64,000 bases of DNA from Filosporella fistucella. Lineage: Eukaryota; Ascomycota; Leotiomycetes; Helotiales. A model generated the notes under the pieces. That model was not told the origin of the DNA. It saw only the letters and a program-made list of their open reading frames with translations, and ran no database searches. The stretch spans positions 558,001 to 622,000 of the forward strand of contig JAQJZZ010000020.1 in assembly GCA_030077755.1 (NCBI GenBank), written 5' to 3'. This document shows positions 24,968-38,147 of this stretch, piece by piece (the first letter of the stretch is position 1; every line of letters begins with the position of its first letter). The position numbers were made by a program, and so were the translations under genes.

Positions 24968-27900
24968 ACTGGACGGCGGTGGCCGATAATCCACTTTTGC
25001 TCTCTGGAAAAGATCTTTTTGTTCGATTTGCCTCCACTCAAATCGTCTTTTCCTTCACGACTGACACAAACTCTGGAGCCTCAGTACCGCCTCAAGAAAC
25101 TCGCTAATCAAAGATTATGGAAAGGGGCAAGTAATGAATAGAAACCAATCAGCTGACCAACAATCTCCTATTCAGTATTGGTGTTCTATGCATGGGTGTT
25201 GAATCATCAATAATGCATCTTTTCGATATTCCGCTGTCGCCTTGGCCGAAATGTGGACGCCTCAGGCCAAAGCCCGAATACGGAATGAAAACGAGATTCC
25301 GAATTATTTGTTTCGGCTTTAATTAACACCAAGCAACATCATCCAAGCCAGCAACCATCCGTCTGTCTCTGCATCTCCTGGATTCATTGAAACATGCAAG
25401 TACAGTAGTTGCATTGCCGTACTACCAACTACCGCAGATAAAACGTGTGAACCCACCAAATCCCCAAGCTCCTCCCTAAAGCAGACCTGGTCCTCCGCGC
25501 GTTGGATCTACAACGACTCATGAGAAGAAGGGCCGTGGAAGGAGCCTTATGTTGCATCCCCGTCTCTTCGGTCAATTACATGTTGGGTGATTTCCGGACA
25601 TACCGTGAAGAAGCCATTGATGGACTTCGGTCATGCTGATTCAGTGATTATGCTGATTTTTCTGAGGAGATCTTTATGCTACGTTGCGACAAAGTGGATA
25701 CCCTCAAGAAGATACACCGAGGATACTTCGAGATACTTGCGAATCTGGGATCAAGCTTCACGGGCTGCGCATCCATGGAGTTGCGGACCGCTTACAAGGC
25801 TGACGCAATCAAATATGGGTCATTTCGTTGAGGATTGGCAATATTCATCATGGTGAATGTCCCGGATTACTCGTGCTCTCTTGAGGTATGGCGTTCACTT
25901 TCTAATAGGAGGGCAAAGTTACACAAACCTCGTGTTCAACCAGCCTTCCGCCTCGTGGCGCCAAAACATCTTCAATCACAGATCACCTCGTGTCAACAAC
26001 AGCCGATGATCGGCAAACCATATTTCAGCTGGATGATTACTTCCCTGATTCTGTCAAATAAATTTCTTGGGAGTTGGAATATACTTCGAACTTCTTGGTT
26101 GAATCGACAAATTCCTTCGAATTGCCAGGTTTGATGTGCCGGCAAGGCTGGGATAGCTAGCATCACCGGCCCTGCTTCTCTCCGCTATTTAGTTTGGGGT
26201 TTTGCCGACCTGAACACTTGGATTCGAATTCTATCGCCGATGATGACGTTCCCCTGTGAAGTGTTCCCCGAATCTTGTCCTTCCACAAACGCCTCATTTC
26301 CTACTACCTGGATTTTATTCCTGAGAATGGAATCGGGGCCGCAGCAAGGCTCAATCTTGTATCCATTCCATTGTCATGGCCCCCGGAATTGAAACACGGC
26401 TCGGAGGCCAAAAACCCAAAAAGCAGGTCAAATGGTCAGCCTTGTCAGGGGACCTTCATCCTGGGCGACCAAGAGTTACCTTCTGCGTAACGCTGATTCG
26501 TTCTCAGATACGCTGATGTTCGCCCCAATGCCGGTGAAGAAATTATGACAAGTCCAAACCTGCGATACTTCGGCTTCATGTGACTCCTCCACACCATTCC
26601 TCCTATGAAGCTCTTCTGGAATGTCATTTGTTCCCGACTCTAAACTCAGGGCAGTAACTCGTTTCCGTACTACACTTGCATCCAACACTGATTCGATAGC
26701 GTTGATCAGTATACATACGCCCGCTCGTTCTGCCCTGGGTTTTCTTACGTTTCGATTCATGATTAGCAGATATACCAAGGGGCCGAGATTAGCGGGGTTT
26801 AAGCCTCGGCACTTTGCCAGTTCTCCAAGCTCACATATCTTTCAGGATCCGAACCCGCCTTGTAAGGCGAATTTCCGACCCATGTTTCGGTTGCACTCTG
26901 GAAGCTTCAAAGAACGATTTTAGCTCTGAAAATTCAGTGTGTAGATGTAGTACTGGCCAATGGTATCTTGGCAAGAGACTGGCATTGTCAAGGTTGTGAA
27001 AGATGGTACGCTAGTTTTGTCGACAAGGATCCGGTGCACTCTGTCGTGTCATGCCACGATTACTCCGTAGAGCTTATCAACTAGGCTTTAGCAACCTGAG
27101 CCGGGGATGAGATGCCTGAGCAAAGAAGAAGATCTGCACTTTTGCGCGCGTCAAAGTGTTCTCTCACCGACAATTGATGGGCGTCAAACAAAGATAGAAC
27201 TGTAAGGATGCTTACAGCATCTGCCGCCAGGACTTTTCAGACCAAAATAATACAATGCTTCGGATGTCATCTTTCCCGCATAGATAGGCAACACATTATT
27301 CACCCGCTTAATTTTCACCATTCACTGGCAAAAGGACCTTGTCGCGTGCAGATGTTCGGTCAATCAGAAGTTTGGGTGTCGAGGATGTGAACCATGCTCG
27401 GCACAACCCGCCAGCCCTTTACATGCGTCTAGCCTTGAGCCTTGCCAGATATTGCGTGTGCATTGCGTCGCTGGTCTTCCCTGCCCTGCTGGATTTAGCT
27501 TTTGAAGTTGGGGGCACTTGGACTCCTCAGCATAGAGCGGTGGCCAGATTGCGCTGGCTCTTTTCCAATATTGGGAGCTGAAGAGTCTTTGCTCTGGCCA
27601 GTTGGTGTGCATAATCGCTGCATGCTCTTTCTCGTATCCAGTTTGCTGGTAACTCATCAGATCAATGGATCTCAATTTGGCTTTGGGGGCGGTGGCGGCC
27701 AGATCTGGCATATTTTCAGGTACGTATGGTTGTGCCCAACATGGAAGTACTATGCCCCTCACCAGCTGAGGAGGGGTACCCAGAGCTGAACACACCGCAA
27801 AACAGTGTCCACCCAGGATCTTTTCAGGCTGCGCTGCGCCTTCACCTTGAATCAGTACTTCACACAATGCCTTAGCTTCTTTAAAAATCGTGCGTGAGCT

Positions 27901-30900
27901 ATTTATCATTGGTGTAATGATTACAAAGTGCTTGGTAAGTTGAACATGAACATGGTGTAGTGGTTGCATCCCCACAGTGGGAGAGGCATAGTGGGACCAG
28001 GAGCAAACTGCACTGTGTTTGTGCTCTCGCCTGGTAGGGCAGAAGGCTTTCAGCTCCCCATCACCAAGTATTGCGGACTTCCATCGATATCATCAACGAC
28101 GAAGCGAGAAAGACATACGAATAATACATTGTCTAGAAGTAGAAACTGCAAGTCCCAATGGAATCGAATCATACTCAAATCAAGATTGTAATCAATAGAA
28201 GGCTCGTTTCTTTTGGCTTAAAGCAGAAGTCGGCGCTTTTCAGAGGCTGAATAGGGATACGACACACGCCTACCTTACCTTATCTGGGCCATTTGAACGA
28301 GGCTAATCTCCGTGGCTCGTAGGATTATGAAAAGGCTGAAGCCTTTCCAGACCTAGTACGATCATAAATTCGTCTAGGCTTCCTTCTTTTCGGACCCGTC
28401 GTATCTGTTTACTGCTGATGACGGTCCGCTCTGGCGCGCTGGGCAACTTCTGACCGTTCTCACGAATGCACTGCTGTACGGGAGACTTGCCTTCCCGCCA
28501 TTCCGTGCTGCATTTCACCAAGCCAAGGCCTTCATCCCAGGGACTCTTTGGGGGCATACCACCTTGCTGAACGGATGCTGCACAGGCCTCTGCCCCCGCG
28601 CTCATTGGACTGCTGGACCCGATGGTATGGGAGGTCTGGAAGCGCCTTGTTAGTGGCCCAAAATAAGGACCGGAGACCGGATTTCTTTGGTGTGCCGTGA
28701 CAGCGTGGTCGGCAATAATTCTGGTTGGACCGATCGGATACTGTCGACCATGCAGTGCAATGCAAATAGACTTCATAAATTTTGTTGAGGACTGCCTACC
28801 TCAGGCGTGTCTACCTGCTCGATTTCGTACCTACAGATGGTGCCTTGGTTTTTCCTCAGCCACTTCCATGTTTTTCGTGTCCAGGTGCTGCCGACAACTC
28901 ACATTGGACGAAAACCTTCAAAGCCACGACCGTTGAACATGCAGCAAGGACAAGAATTTGATTTTACCGAGAGTGGGGCAACGAATCCGCGAACCCTACT
29001 TGCTTTTGTGTTCGAGGACATCGAGGATGTCGATGGATGTCGACCTTTGTTCTTCATAGCTCCGAGTCATATAAAACAACTATGTCGATCTTGTCCAGTC
29101 GTCTCAGGTCAGTCCTGGGGGACCGATATGTCACTAATGACTCACGGAACTGATCTTTCAAAATCTAGAAGGTAGGTTGGTGATACTAACTTTTTGGATA
29201 TGCGTGGTCGATGAGTCGCTCCCTGATCGGCGATACGGACTTGTACAACCCAGCCGCCCGAATGAAGTCTCAAGACGGCATTTTGAAGGGGATGGATCTT
29301 CAATATCCGTCATGACCTTCGGCTCTAATTGCTTTCTGCAAGAACTATCGTGAACCCCCACAAGAATTCAGCCTAGTCTGTGGTAGCAATCATCTCGAAT
29401 ATTGAAGCTGCGCTTCAAATCGAAGGCAGCGAAGACATTATCCACTCGGTATCCAATGACGTCCGGCAGGATGAATAAATCATGCGGGGAAATATTTTGT
29501 ACGATGAAACAAAAGGAAGAATCGTTCCTGATCTGACAAATGTACCTTGGTACTCAAAAAATTCATGGCAGGTATGCGAGGCCAATCTCTGTGCCTCATT
29601 CCTTCAATGTCTTGTCTCGCTGCCAACTACCTCTTTGAGAGTAGTAAAACATTGTTAGTGAGTATCAAAATGCTTATGTGATGTATTTGGAATTACTGAA
29701 GAGAGACAAGTGTCTAGGCTGCTGGACGAGGTCACAACATTCTTCCTGCTGGAATTTGAATCATCTCAAGCGACCAAATCTCGAGATATTGGAGACCTAG
29801 ATACGATTCAATAGTCAACAAGGACGACGGAGATTCTCCGTACTTGGCAAAGATTTTGCCATCGATTCGTAACCTCGACCCAATTTTTTCAGTTTTAATT
29901 CTGCGGAAGGTCGGTGGGGTGGTGGCGCAGCAGGAGACTCCATACTCGCTCCGTTCTTTGCAAGTATCAACCAGCAGGCTCTCGAAAAAAGGCTGCATGC
30001 TGCACCTGCAAAGCAATCTGTTGCATCCTTACTGATTGGGCGGCCTTGGGATCGTCGTAATATAACCAATAAGGGGGATGATGGCGGTTTCGAAGCACGC
30101 CGACGATGAGCTAAATGATCCTTCCCTTCCTGATGTCTGAACACGGCGATTAATCCTCACGATTCATATTCCTTATTGCGCTTCGCAGAAGGGGAAGGCG
30201 CACATTGTCTCTTTTGAGAGGAACATTGTCTGGGAATATGTCATTATTCCATGAACATCCGGAGACGTATGGCTGTGGCACCACGCCTATCCACGGGGAC
30301 AAACACAATTAATAACCGCTGCGGTGTCCAGGCTCAGCTGGCCCTACGTCAAAAGAAAGCCATGATCGCAGCCTTGATGACCAGTCAGTCTTCCAAGAAG
30401 TGCAGACCCTGAAGCCACATAGTGGCACACCCTCGACACCATCCTCTGAGACCCAAGACAATTGCTTTTCAGTGCTCCCATCTATTTCATAATGTAGGGC
30501 TTGAGTACAGTATTCGCTTCTGACCACTCGATAGAGACAAGTGCAAAGGCCACTAGACTCGGAGGATAAGTGGTCGACAAGTGAAGTGTGAGCCGGGTGG
30601 AACCTTGGCAAACACAAAAAGAGATGGCTTGGAGCTTGCAATAGGGCTGAAGATTTCGATTGCAGCAACGAAACGCCGTGGAGCATCAGAGGGGCCTGAG
30701 CGACGGCAACAGGGTAGGGTAAGGCAAGGCAGGCAGGGCTGGCCTTCCGTGGGCTGGGCTGGGCTGGACATGTGCAGTCCCTGTCTGACGAGGGATGCGG
30801 CCTCCCCCAGTCAAACTGTTCAAAGTTCAAAGTTCAAACCCCGCTTCGAGATTGAAGGAAGGAATCTTTGATCCATTGGCTATCTCGGCACAACCCATAG

Positions 30901-31699
30901 AGAGAGTTGCATGGGATATGTTATCCGACATGAAAAGATTACCTTGGGAAATGTGCGTAGGGCAGGTTGTGATATGAGGGCGTGGGGATGGATGGGAGGG
31001 ACGGGAAGAAGGAAGGAAGAGGACATGGAGATGTCGGTGTCGTTCAGTCGACGGGAAGAGTGGGAACTGTCGATTTTCAGTCTTCAATGATGTTGTGAAC
31101 TTTCATAAGACGGCCACAATGATTTGAGTGATTGACACCGATACTCGGATTCTGATTCGTCTGATTACTACGAGAGCCAGAAGAACCCCAACGAGACCAA
31201 CAAATGTGTTGTCCAGAATGATGAGATTAAGAGACATGCCAGCAACAAGTAATATATGAAAGGAGAAGGCTCCGCATAAGCTTTACGTACGTAGAGATTT
31301 AAAACTCACATCCGGACTTTCTTTAGTTCGGTACGCGGTTTCACGGGGACATGTGCCATGATAGCCTTCATCTCGAGATGTGTCTGACTTAGATCAGTGT
31401 TTTTTGTTTCTTTGACAGTTGGCAAAATCAGCCTTCTCATCTGGAGTCATGGTTCATGGTCATGTCTTGGGGCATTGGCCTCGAACCCTACGGTAGGGAG
31501 AACATAAGACGAGTGCCGCAACAAGGCGTGATTTATCAAATCATCATCACTCATACTGGGCTGACCCGAGCAGAACCTTCCCATGGGACATCCCACAAGT
31601 GCTGTGGTGGGAAGAAAAAGGTAATCCGGGATCCGCACACACTTTATATTATTTATTCAACGGAGGAGGGAGGGAGACGGCAACACCCTTCATAAACAC
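24968..31699. other. Long gene-free region
   Basis: About 6.7 kb without a gene that I can support. The longest frames (for example minus-strand 27364-27975 and 28303-28776) have no domain, no splice-supported extension and unnatural composition. GC content is near 50%, so this is not the AT-rich type of RIP island. Small local repeats occur: a run of three GTTCAAA units near 30820-30839 and GGCTG units near 30755-30772. It may be the distal regulatory region of the zinc-finger gene, or old decayed repeats. Confidence 0.45.
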
Positions 31700-33219
31700 T
31701 ATTACTTCATTGATTCCAAGTTTCCAAGATCAGCTTCGTGGTTGCGCAGTCCGGCTTTTTAAACTTTTTCACTTTTCCAAATTGTCCGACATCAACGGGC
31801 TCTTGGTTGTCCAATTTGCCTTTGATCGACTTGTACTAATACCACCACTGCCAGGAAAGGATGCATCCATTCGACCTATTCGTAGCTGTGCTGATGAACC
31901 GTTACTATAATTGAGATTTAATCCGTACCTGTCCTGTTATGTTTCCACTTTACTATGGGAATGGGAAAGAAGGGCACCAGCCAGCCTGCAACAATATCAA
32001 TACAGCTAGATGGCTAGCTACTATTTCTACTCGAATTCATACTCCTATTCCCTACTCCAGGTCAGGGTTCCACTTTGCAATCCCCTCGATTTTAGTCCCA
32101 GGGGACGGCACTAGCATCTCGGACGACACCTTTCGTACCCTCGCCCACATCCTTCATAAGGTAATAAATAATATGGTTACTCCCGTTCCGTCAACATTTA
32201 CTCTAGACACGCCCCGACTCCGTTTCCCCCACCACGACCTTGCCTTTGCCTTTGATTTTGCCTTGGCTTTGCTCGCACTCCTGCTCCTAATCCAACCTCC
32301 TTTCTCCTCCCACACCTCAACCCGCCCTTCTCACTTCTACCCTACCCGACACCTACCCTACCTACATACAACTTTTACGCTGCTCGTACGTGCGGGCACT
32401 CACACTGCTCCCACGTCCTTGCTCTACTCCTCTCCCCATCCGCCCTCCTCCTCATATATACATACACACATCTACTTACTCCATGCTCACCCCCTCTGCG
32501 CCACCAAGTCACAGGTACCACTCGTCGTCTTCATGTAAGTTGAGTTACATGGACGGAACGGCGCTTCACTTTACTATCCTTTTTTCTCTTCGACCCTCGA
32601 CCCTACACTACTTACTCCTCCTCCTACCTACTTCCACTACTATCCTCTCGTCTCTTCTCCTAAACTACTACTCCAGACTATCCGCCGTCCACTCGTCCAG
32701 AGTGACCTTGAATCATCTTCCTAGTCCAGCTGGGCTCAGTTTCGCCTCGTCAGCCGCCTTGTTCCTCCCAAGACATTAGAGGCGCCATTAGAGACACCCC
32801 TAAAATCCGAATGCGCCGATTGTGGGTGTTCGTTATTGCACATCTCACTGACTCCATAGACTCCAAATTCAGCCTGGAGCAGCCTTTCTGAACGTCGAAA
32901 CCACATCCACTCCACCATCAACAGCGCCCGTCTTACTCTCGCAAACCCTCCTCCTTTTCTCACCAACACATACCTTTCTTCTCCCTTTTCGATGATCTAG
33001 CATTTCCCGAGTAATTTGGAGGATATTTCTCTTTTCGTTGTTGTATACTTCTTGTTCCCGCATAGATATTTCCATGTTTTCGCCGCATTCTCTCTTCTCC
33101 AAGTCGGCTCTTCCGAACCCCTTCGCCACCTACGAAACTGAGACTCTTTAGAAGACCCACCGGCATTCCTTAAGCTTCATTCTTTTCAGCTAGTGGCAAT
33201 CCCAAATACAAATCTCAAC
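31700..33219 (+). promoter_or_regulatory. CT-rich promoter/5' leader of the zinc-finger gene
   Basis: The plus strand is strongly pyrimidine-rich from about 32200 to 32980 (CTCC, CTAC and TCTTC runs), the usual mark of fungal promoters and long leaders. A good donor (GTAAGTTGAG, about 32533) suggests possible 5'UTR introns. The ORFs across it, including one of about 199 codons ending near 32538, look like by-products of low complexity. Confidence 0.5.
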
Positions 33220-35612
33220 ATGGATATACCTCATCGTGCCAGGCCTCCTATGGGTGCCCTACCACCGGAGATTTATGTCCACGAGTCGAGCTCGGATCGT
33301 TTTCGAACATCAAGTAGATCCAGTTCCTACAATTCGACATCCTCTCCCGCTACATCATCGATCCCAATGTCAATACCAAATTCCAGAGAACCGATCCCTC
33401 CCCCGCTCCCTCCGCCAAAACATTTGGAGGACATTGCTTCTGGTGGGAACAACGGCCCTGATCTTGCTTGGAAATGGGGCAATTCACATTCTTCGGACGA
33501 TAGCAGGAATTGGGGGAACTCGATATCATCTGTTGCGCCTGGGTCGAGTCTATACGGTAGTTTTGCCAGTCAGGCTGGGAGTATGATGGATGGACGGCCA
33601 GACTACCGACGAGGCAGTTCGGCCTCAACTATTAAGTCGCATGATACAAAAGAGCATACATACCCGAGAATAGATGAGGGATATCAGAGTATGCAAAGTA
33701 CGTCTGGGACCAGTATTGGATCAAATCGGTATGTAACTTTGATTTGCCCTACGGCTGGGGAAGTGGAATTGTGCAAGACGAAGCCCATCCTCTCCCTAGA
33801 GAAGGTTCACTTATTTGGACGCTCAGCTCCTTGCCTCGATCCAGAATAACGACGTGCAAGCACACTGTCACATTTGTGAACGAGTTACTAACAATTACTT
33901 GTACAGGTCGATGTATTTCCAAAGTTCGGTCCACGACAAATTTCAAAGTAACACACAAGCATTCGACAAATCACAATTGCAGAAGTTAGATGCTAGAAGG
34001 GGGACCGATAATAGGACACCTCCTCGCGGATACTCGAAGTCTGCCTTTAGCACATCTGCCAACGATACATCTCCGACATCGCGAATTGCATTAGAACACA
34101 GGCATCCTAGTTCCTTGAAGCCTCTGTCTCTGCCAATAATCACAAGTAGACCAGGACTTGTTGAAAGCCCGTTGAGCAGGTGGGCAGATACTCCATTGTC
34201 ATCGTCAGGCATCTCACCGGGGAACTCATTCCCAAGATTCACTTCACAAGGACAATATGATCACAGGTCGCCTAGTGATACAGCAGAGTCCGATAGATCC
34301 CCTATACCATATATCAGACGGTCTGGCAGTAGCTCAGTGATGAGCGTAAACGATGATGCTTCGAGTGTCACTAGCAGATCTAGAGAAAGTTACGATCAAG
34401 ATCATGAAATCGATTTTCACATGGAGGAGAGTGGATTCAGACGCCTGCATATTGACGATTATAATTCTCGTACAGAGGGCTACTCGCCAGGCGCAAGAGT
34501 TGGGGAGAAACGCCGTGCTTCTTCCCCGCCAGGAGATGACGGGCCGTCTCTTAATCATGTAGGAAGCTCCAGTGATCTCTTTCGCAGGCGCGAATCCGGA
34601 TCACGAACCTCCCCTTCTCCCAGATTTCACTCGACATCTGGGTCTGTTTCTTCAACCGCTTCTGGTCCAAGGAATAATTCATACGCATCAACATTATCAG
34701 TTGCCGCCAGCAGTATTACGAGTATGAGCTCGTATGGACGATTGTCACCTGGAGGAATCTCACCAGGCGGGGTTACGGACATGTCAGATTCGCCTTATGT
34801 CACCTCAATCTCATTAAACCCTAGTCCTCGCGGGTCAGTCTCTAGGTCTAACCACAACCGAGTCCCTTCATCAGAGACAAGGCCGATGCTCACATCCCGA
34901 AAATTGGCAGAAACTGTCGGGCAACCAAAAATCACAAGCCCATCTAAAATTCAAGGGGTTTTCCTTTGTGAATGCTGTCCGAAGAAACCCAAAAAATTTG
35001 ATTCTCAGGAAGAGCTCAAGTAATTCACCTCTGCCCCACACCACCTCCTTTGAAGCAAATGACTGACTCAATCAATTTAGCCAACATGAGCAAGAGAAGC
35101 AATACGAATGCGCGTATTGCCGGAATCGCTTCAAGAACAAGAACGAGGCGGAGCGTCACCAGAATTCTCTTCATCTGCGGCGCCATTCCTGGTCTTGCGC
35201 AGCACTTTCAGGCTACGCCGCTGCGTTTCATAATTCACCGACACGTCCGAACGAAGCTGACACCTGCGGCTACTGCGGGGAAGATTTCCCACGCTCTGGC
35301 GTCTCATCACCTTCAATGTCAGGCCCAACCATTGCGGTCGCAACCGAACAGGATTGGGAGGTGCGAGTAGGACATTTGCAAGAGATGCATAAATTTGGCG
35401 AATGCAATCACGCAAAAAAGTTCTTCAGGGCTGATCACTTCAGACAGCACTTGAAGCACAGCCACGCGGGAACGAGCGGGAAGTGGACTAACATGTTGGA
35501 GAATGCATGCATGAAGGATGAGCCCCTTCCAGAACCAATTCGAGGACCTGAGAGAGTCAGCCCTGGAGGTAGTCGAGTTGGGAGAATCAATGAAGAGGAG
35601 GAAATACTTTGA
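33220..35612 (+). CDS. C2H2 zinc-finger protein, probable transcription regulator
   Basis: Three exons, 33220-33728, 33907-35019 and 35081-35612 (introns 178 and 61 nt), giving 717 aa. About 560 residues at the N-terminus are disordered and rich in Ser, Pro, Gly and Arg, with a PPPLPPP run and many SP/RxxS sites. The C-terminal part carries zinc-finger-like units: CECCPKKPKKFDSQEELNQH, then CAYCRNRFKNKNEAERHQNSLH, then a degenerate CGYCGEDF unit, and a final C..A.KFFRADHFRQHLKHSH unit. This arrangement is typical of filamentous-fungal C2H2 finger proteins of unknown target. The fingers span the second intron, so an unspliced reading would break them. The start at 33220 is the first ATG after the leader. 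It stands alone in a large non-coding setting, which suggests complex regulation. Confidence 0.85.
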
Positions 35613-36602
35613 AGCACACAATGAGGAAATGAATTTCTCAAAAATTAAGATCACGAGAGGGAGATGGAATTGAAAATAACACAATTCATTTCAGAGAGAA
35701 GAAGGAAATGAAAAAAAGAGTCACTTAACGGCCGTATACAAGATACCCGGTTCGCTGTTTCCATGCATCGCTTGCACATCATTCTCACATCATATTCGGC
35801 GATTTTATTCTCTAGGAAGGGAGGGCAGATCTACAGCATATTTTTCTCTCTCTCATTCTCAAATTTACAAACGAAACACAAACCAACTTTCAACAATATT
35901 CTATATATTCTTCTTTTTCTATTTCATCTACACAAACAAAAATGATTTTCAAGGGACAGGGAGGAAGGATTTGCATACAGCACTGCATTGGCGTCTGGTT
36001 CTAGCAACAATCTATCTTGCTTTATTTTTACACTCGACTTTCTTGGGCATTTTCATGCCGATTGAGAGGACGAGTTGGGCTGGGCTGAAATGGGAGCTAG
36101 GTAGTGCGATCAATTTTTGGGACTTTGATATTGGGAATGAGGAGTGTGATGGTTAGGATGACATATTCGGATATTAGCTGGGGAATTCTGTGAGAAGGCG
36201 GTTTGACCAGCCTGTTTGGCTTTTTGACGTGGATAGCTGAATTCTGATGCTGATTGATAAATGCTGAAGAGCATTCAGTGAGCAAGCAAGTAGGAGAATT
36301 AAAGTAATGAGATATGATATCAAGGCTTCTTCACATTAGTACAGGAAGTAATTTTCACTACTAATTCACTCGCCTCTTCTTTCCTTCCCAGTCTGGTCAA
36401 AAGCAGACTATACTCTGTACGCGATATAGTTCAACTGATCCGTGGAGAAAATACGATGAATCCACTCTTTCCCTCTTTTGGGGCAGATAGGCTCATCAAT
36501 CAAACACATTTATTCCTTTACACTACCCTATAATTCTCCCTCGATCTTCAAATTATGCACATATTATCCAACTCATAAATTTTTCTGTGATGTCCATTAC
36601 TG

Positions 36603-36622
36603 GTATAAAACCGGTTTTATAC
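36603..36622. repeat. Perfect 20-bp palindrome
   Basis: The left arm GTATAAAACC is the exact reverse complement of the right arm GGTTTTATAC, with no spacer. It contains a TATAAAA word on each strand and ACCGGT at the centre. It could be a dimer binding site, a bidirectional TATA element, or a hairpin former. Confidence 0.7.
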
Positions 36623-36751
36623 ACCCATTTATGTAAATATGCAAAAGTTATACACCTCACCTCGCTCTTCGGTCTTAACTTTCTTTCCAGCCCTATCTCC
36701 ATCTAGGTCCACATTTTGTTACGTTGTACGAGGTATAGTTCGTGTGCTAGT

Positions 36752-38147
36752 GGTAAGTTACTGCTTTTGCGTTAGTGGGGGGAGATGTAAGGTGGTATGG
36801 TGGGAAGGTGAGGCAAGGTGGTTTTTGTGCGGCTAGCTAGGTTGACTAGGGAGGCAGGGAATACGAGGGAGGCTCGGGGTTACGAGTTAAGAGGCTCGGA
36901 GGATATGATTTGTTGGTAAGAGGTAGGAGGCTGGGAGGTAAGCAAAAGTGGACCCTGTTGTGCGCGTAGCTGGGCTACTAATAAGGTAAGGGAGGTTGTT
37001 CGAGGTAAGTTACTTGGTATGGCGTAGGATGAGGGATGAGATGGAGGGAGAGGGGAGAGAAATAAAGAAACATACAAAATAGGAATGCTATAGTTAGGAA
37101 CTAAAGAATCAGTTATCAAACTAGAGTTGTGAAGAAATGATTCGGTGAATTCTATGGACGAGGAGGAAGGACAGGCAATTGAGAGTCATAGCTACCTTAG
37201 CTAAGAAGGCTCGGGGTGACGGAGTTTCGATTCTACGACATATATGGTCCAAGGTAAGTAGCTAGGATGAATTAGGGAATTTAGGGTTCCAGGTCCCCAT
37301 CACATCCCTTCCATAGTGATGATGAATATTGTATGGATTATAGATAAGTATTGCCTAGGTAGGATAGAATATAGTCTAATTATTGTAGGATTCAAAAATA
37401 TCGCTGTATATGTAATTCGATGATAAACTTTTTTCATACTCGGCAGCTCGGGGCTTCGGGAGGAATGTGCATGTTAGGAGGGATTGGTTATAGGAAGATA
37501 GAGAGGTATAGGGCTGATCTTTGAAAACCGGAGTGGATAGTTCGTGGTGGATAGGATAGATCTTGTTTGGAGAGAGCTACGTGTAGTGTAGTATGAGGAA
37601 GTAATATATATTTAAATCTACAACTCTAAATCTCCAAGGAAAGCAAAGAGAGGATAAGCATAGAAGTTCTATGATACCTTACCTAAAGACGATGAGCTAC
37701 AAGATATCTGCATTACAGCTTTACGAGGAAAAGCAATTCAGTATTTACGCCAAGAAGAGGGGTCCTTTAGAGTCATACCGATAAGGTTCCAATCCCTGTT
37801 ATCCATACCTTTCGATCTGATCTCTTTCTTGCCATGTGCTTTGGATATGTAAGCTGGGTGTGAGAGCTCAGGGGAGGAAAGAAGATGTATTGGTAAGGAA
37901 AGAAAGGAGGAATATTAATCCTCTTACTTTGATACGTCTTGCCCCTCTTCATATAGCCTTTCTGAGCTGTGTTAGGAACAGAGTTGGTTTGGATCGCGTA
38001 TAGAGTTTCGGGGGAGTTACTATGTCCCGTCTGAGTAACGGGTTTTGTACGCGGATTGTACTTGGTTTGTTGAGGATAAGGGATCTATATTTCGTACTTT
38101 GAATCCTGGAACTACTTTATGTTATGATATTAGGATGGGATGGTAAG
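36752..38147 (+). repeat. Dispersed GGTAAG repeats, strand-biased
   Basis: I count eight plus-strand GGTAAG hexamers, starting at 36752, 36915, 36937, 36985, 37004, 37253, 37892 and 38142, against one on the minus strand (about 37678). GGTAAGTTAC occurs twice (36752 and 37004). The surrounding strand is purine-rich, with repeated GAGGCTCGG words near 36870, 36890 and 37207. Confidence 0.55.

Noticed and set aside
27364..28776. Minus-strand ORFs of 203 and 157 codons in the long gene-free region
   Set aside because: No recognisable motifs, and overlapping frames of similar length on the other strand, as expected in mid-GC non-coding DNA.
30820..30845. GTTCAAACCCC resembling a tRNA B box
   Set aside because: No A box at the right distance and no cloverleaf stems; it is part of a GTTCAAA tandem repeat.
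31939..32538. 199-codon plus-strand ORF ahead of the zinc-finger gene
   Set aside because: It runs through a CT-rich low-complexity leader; the Ser/Thr/Leu/Pro/His bias follows from base composition and no domain is visible.
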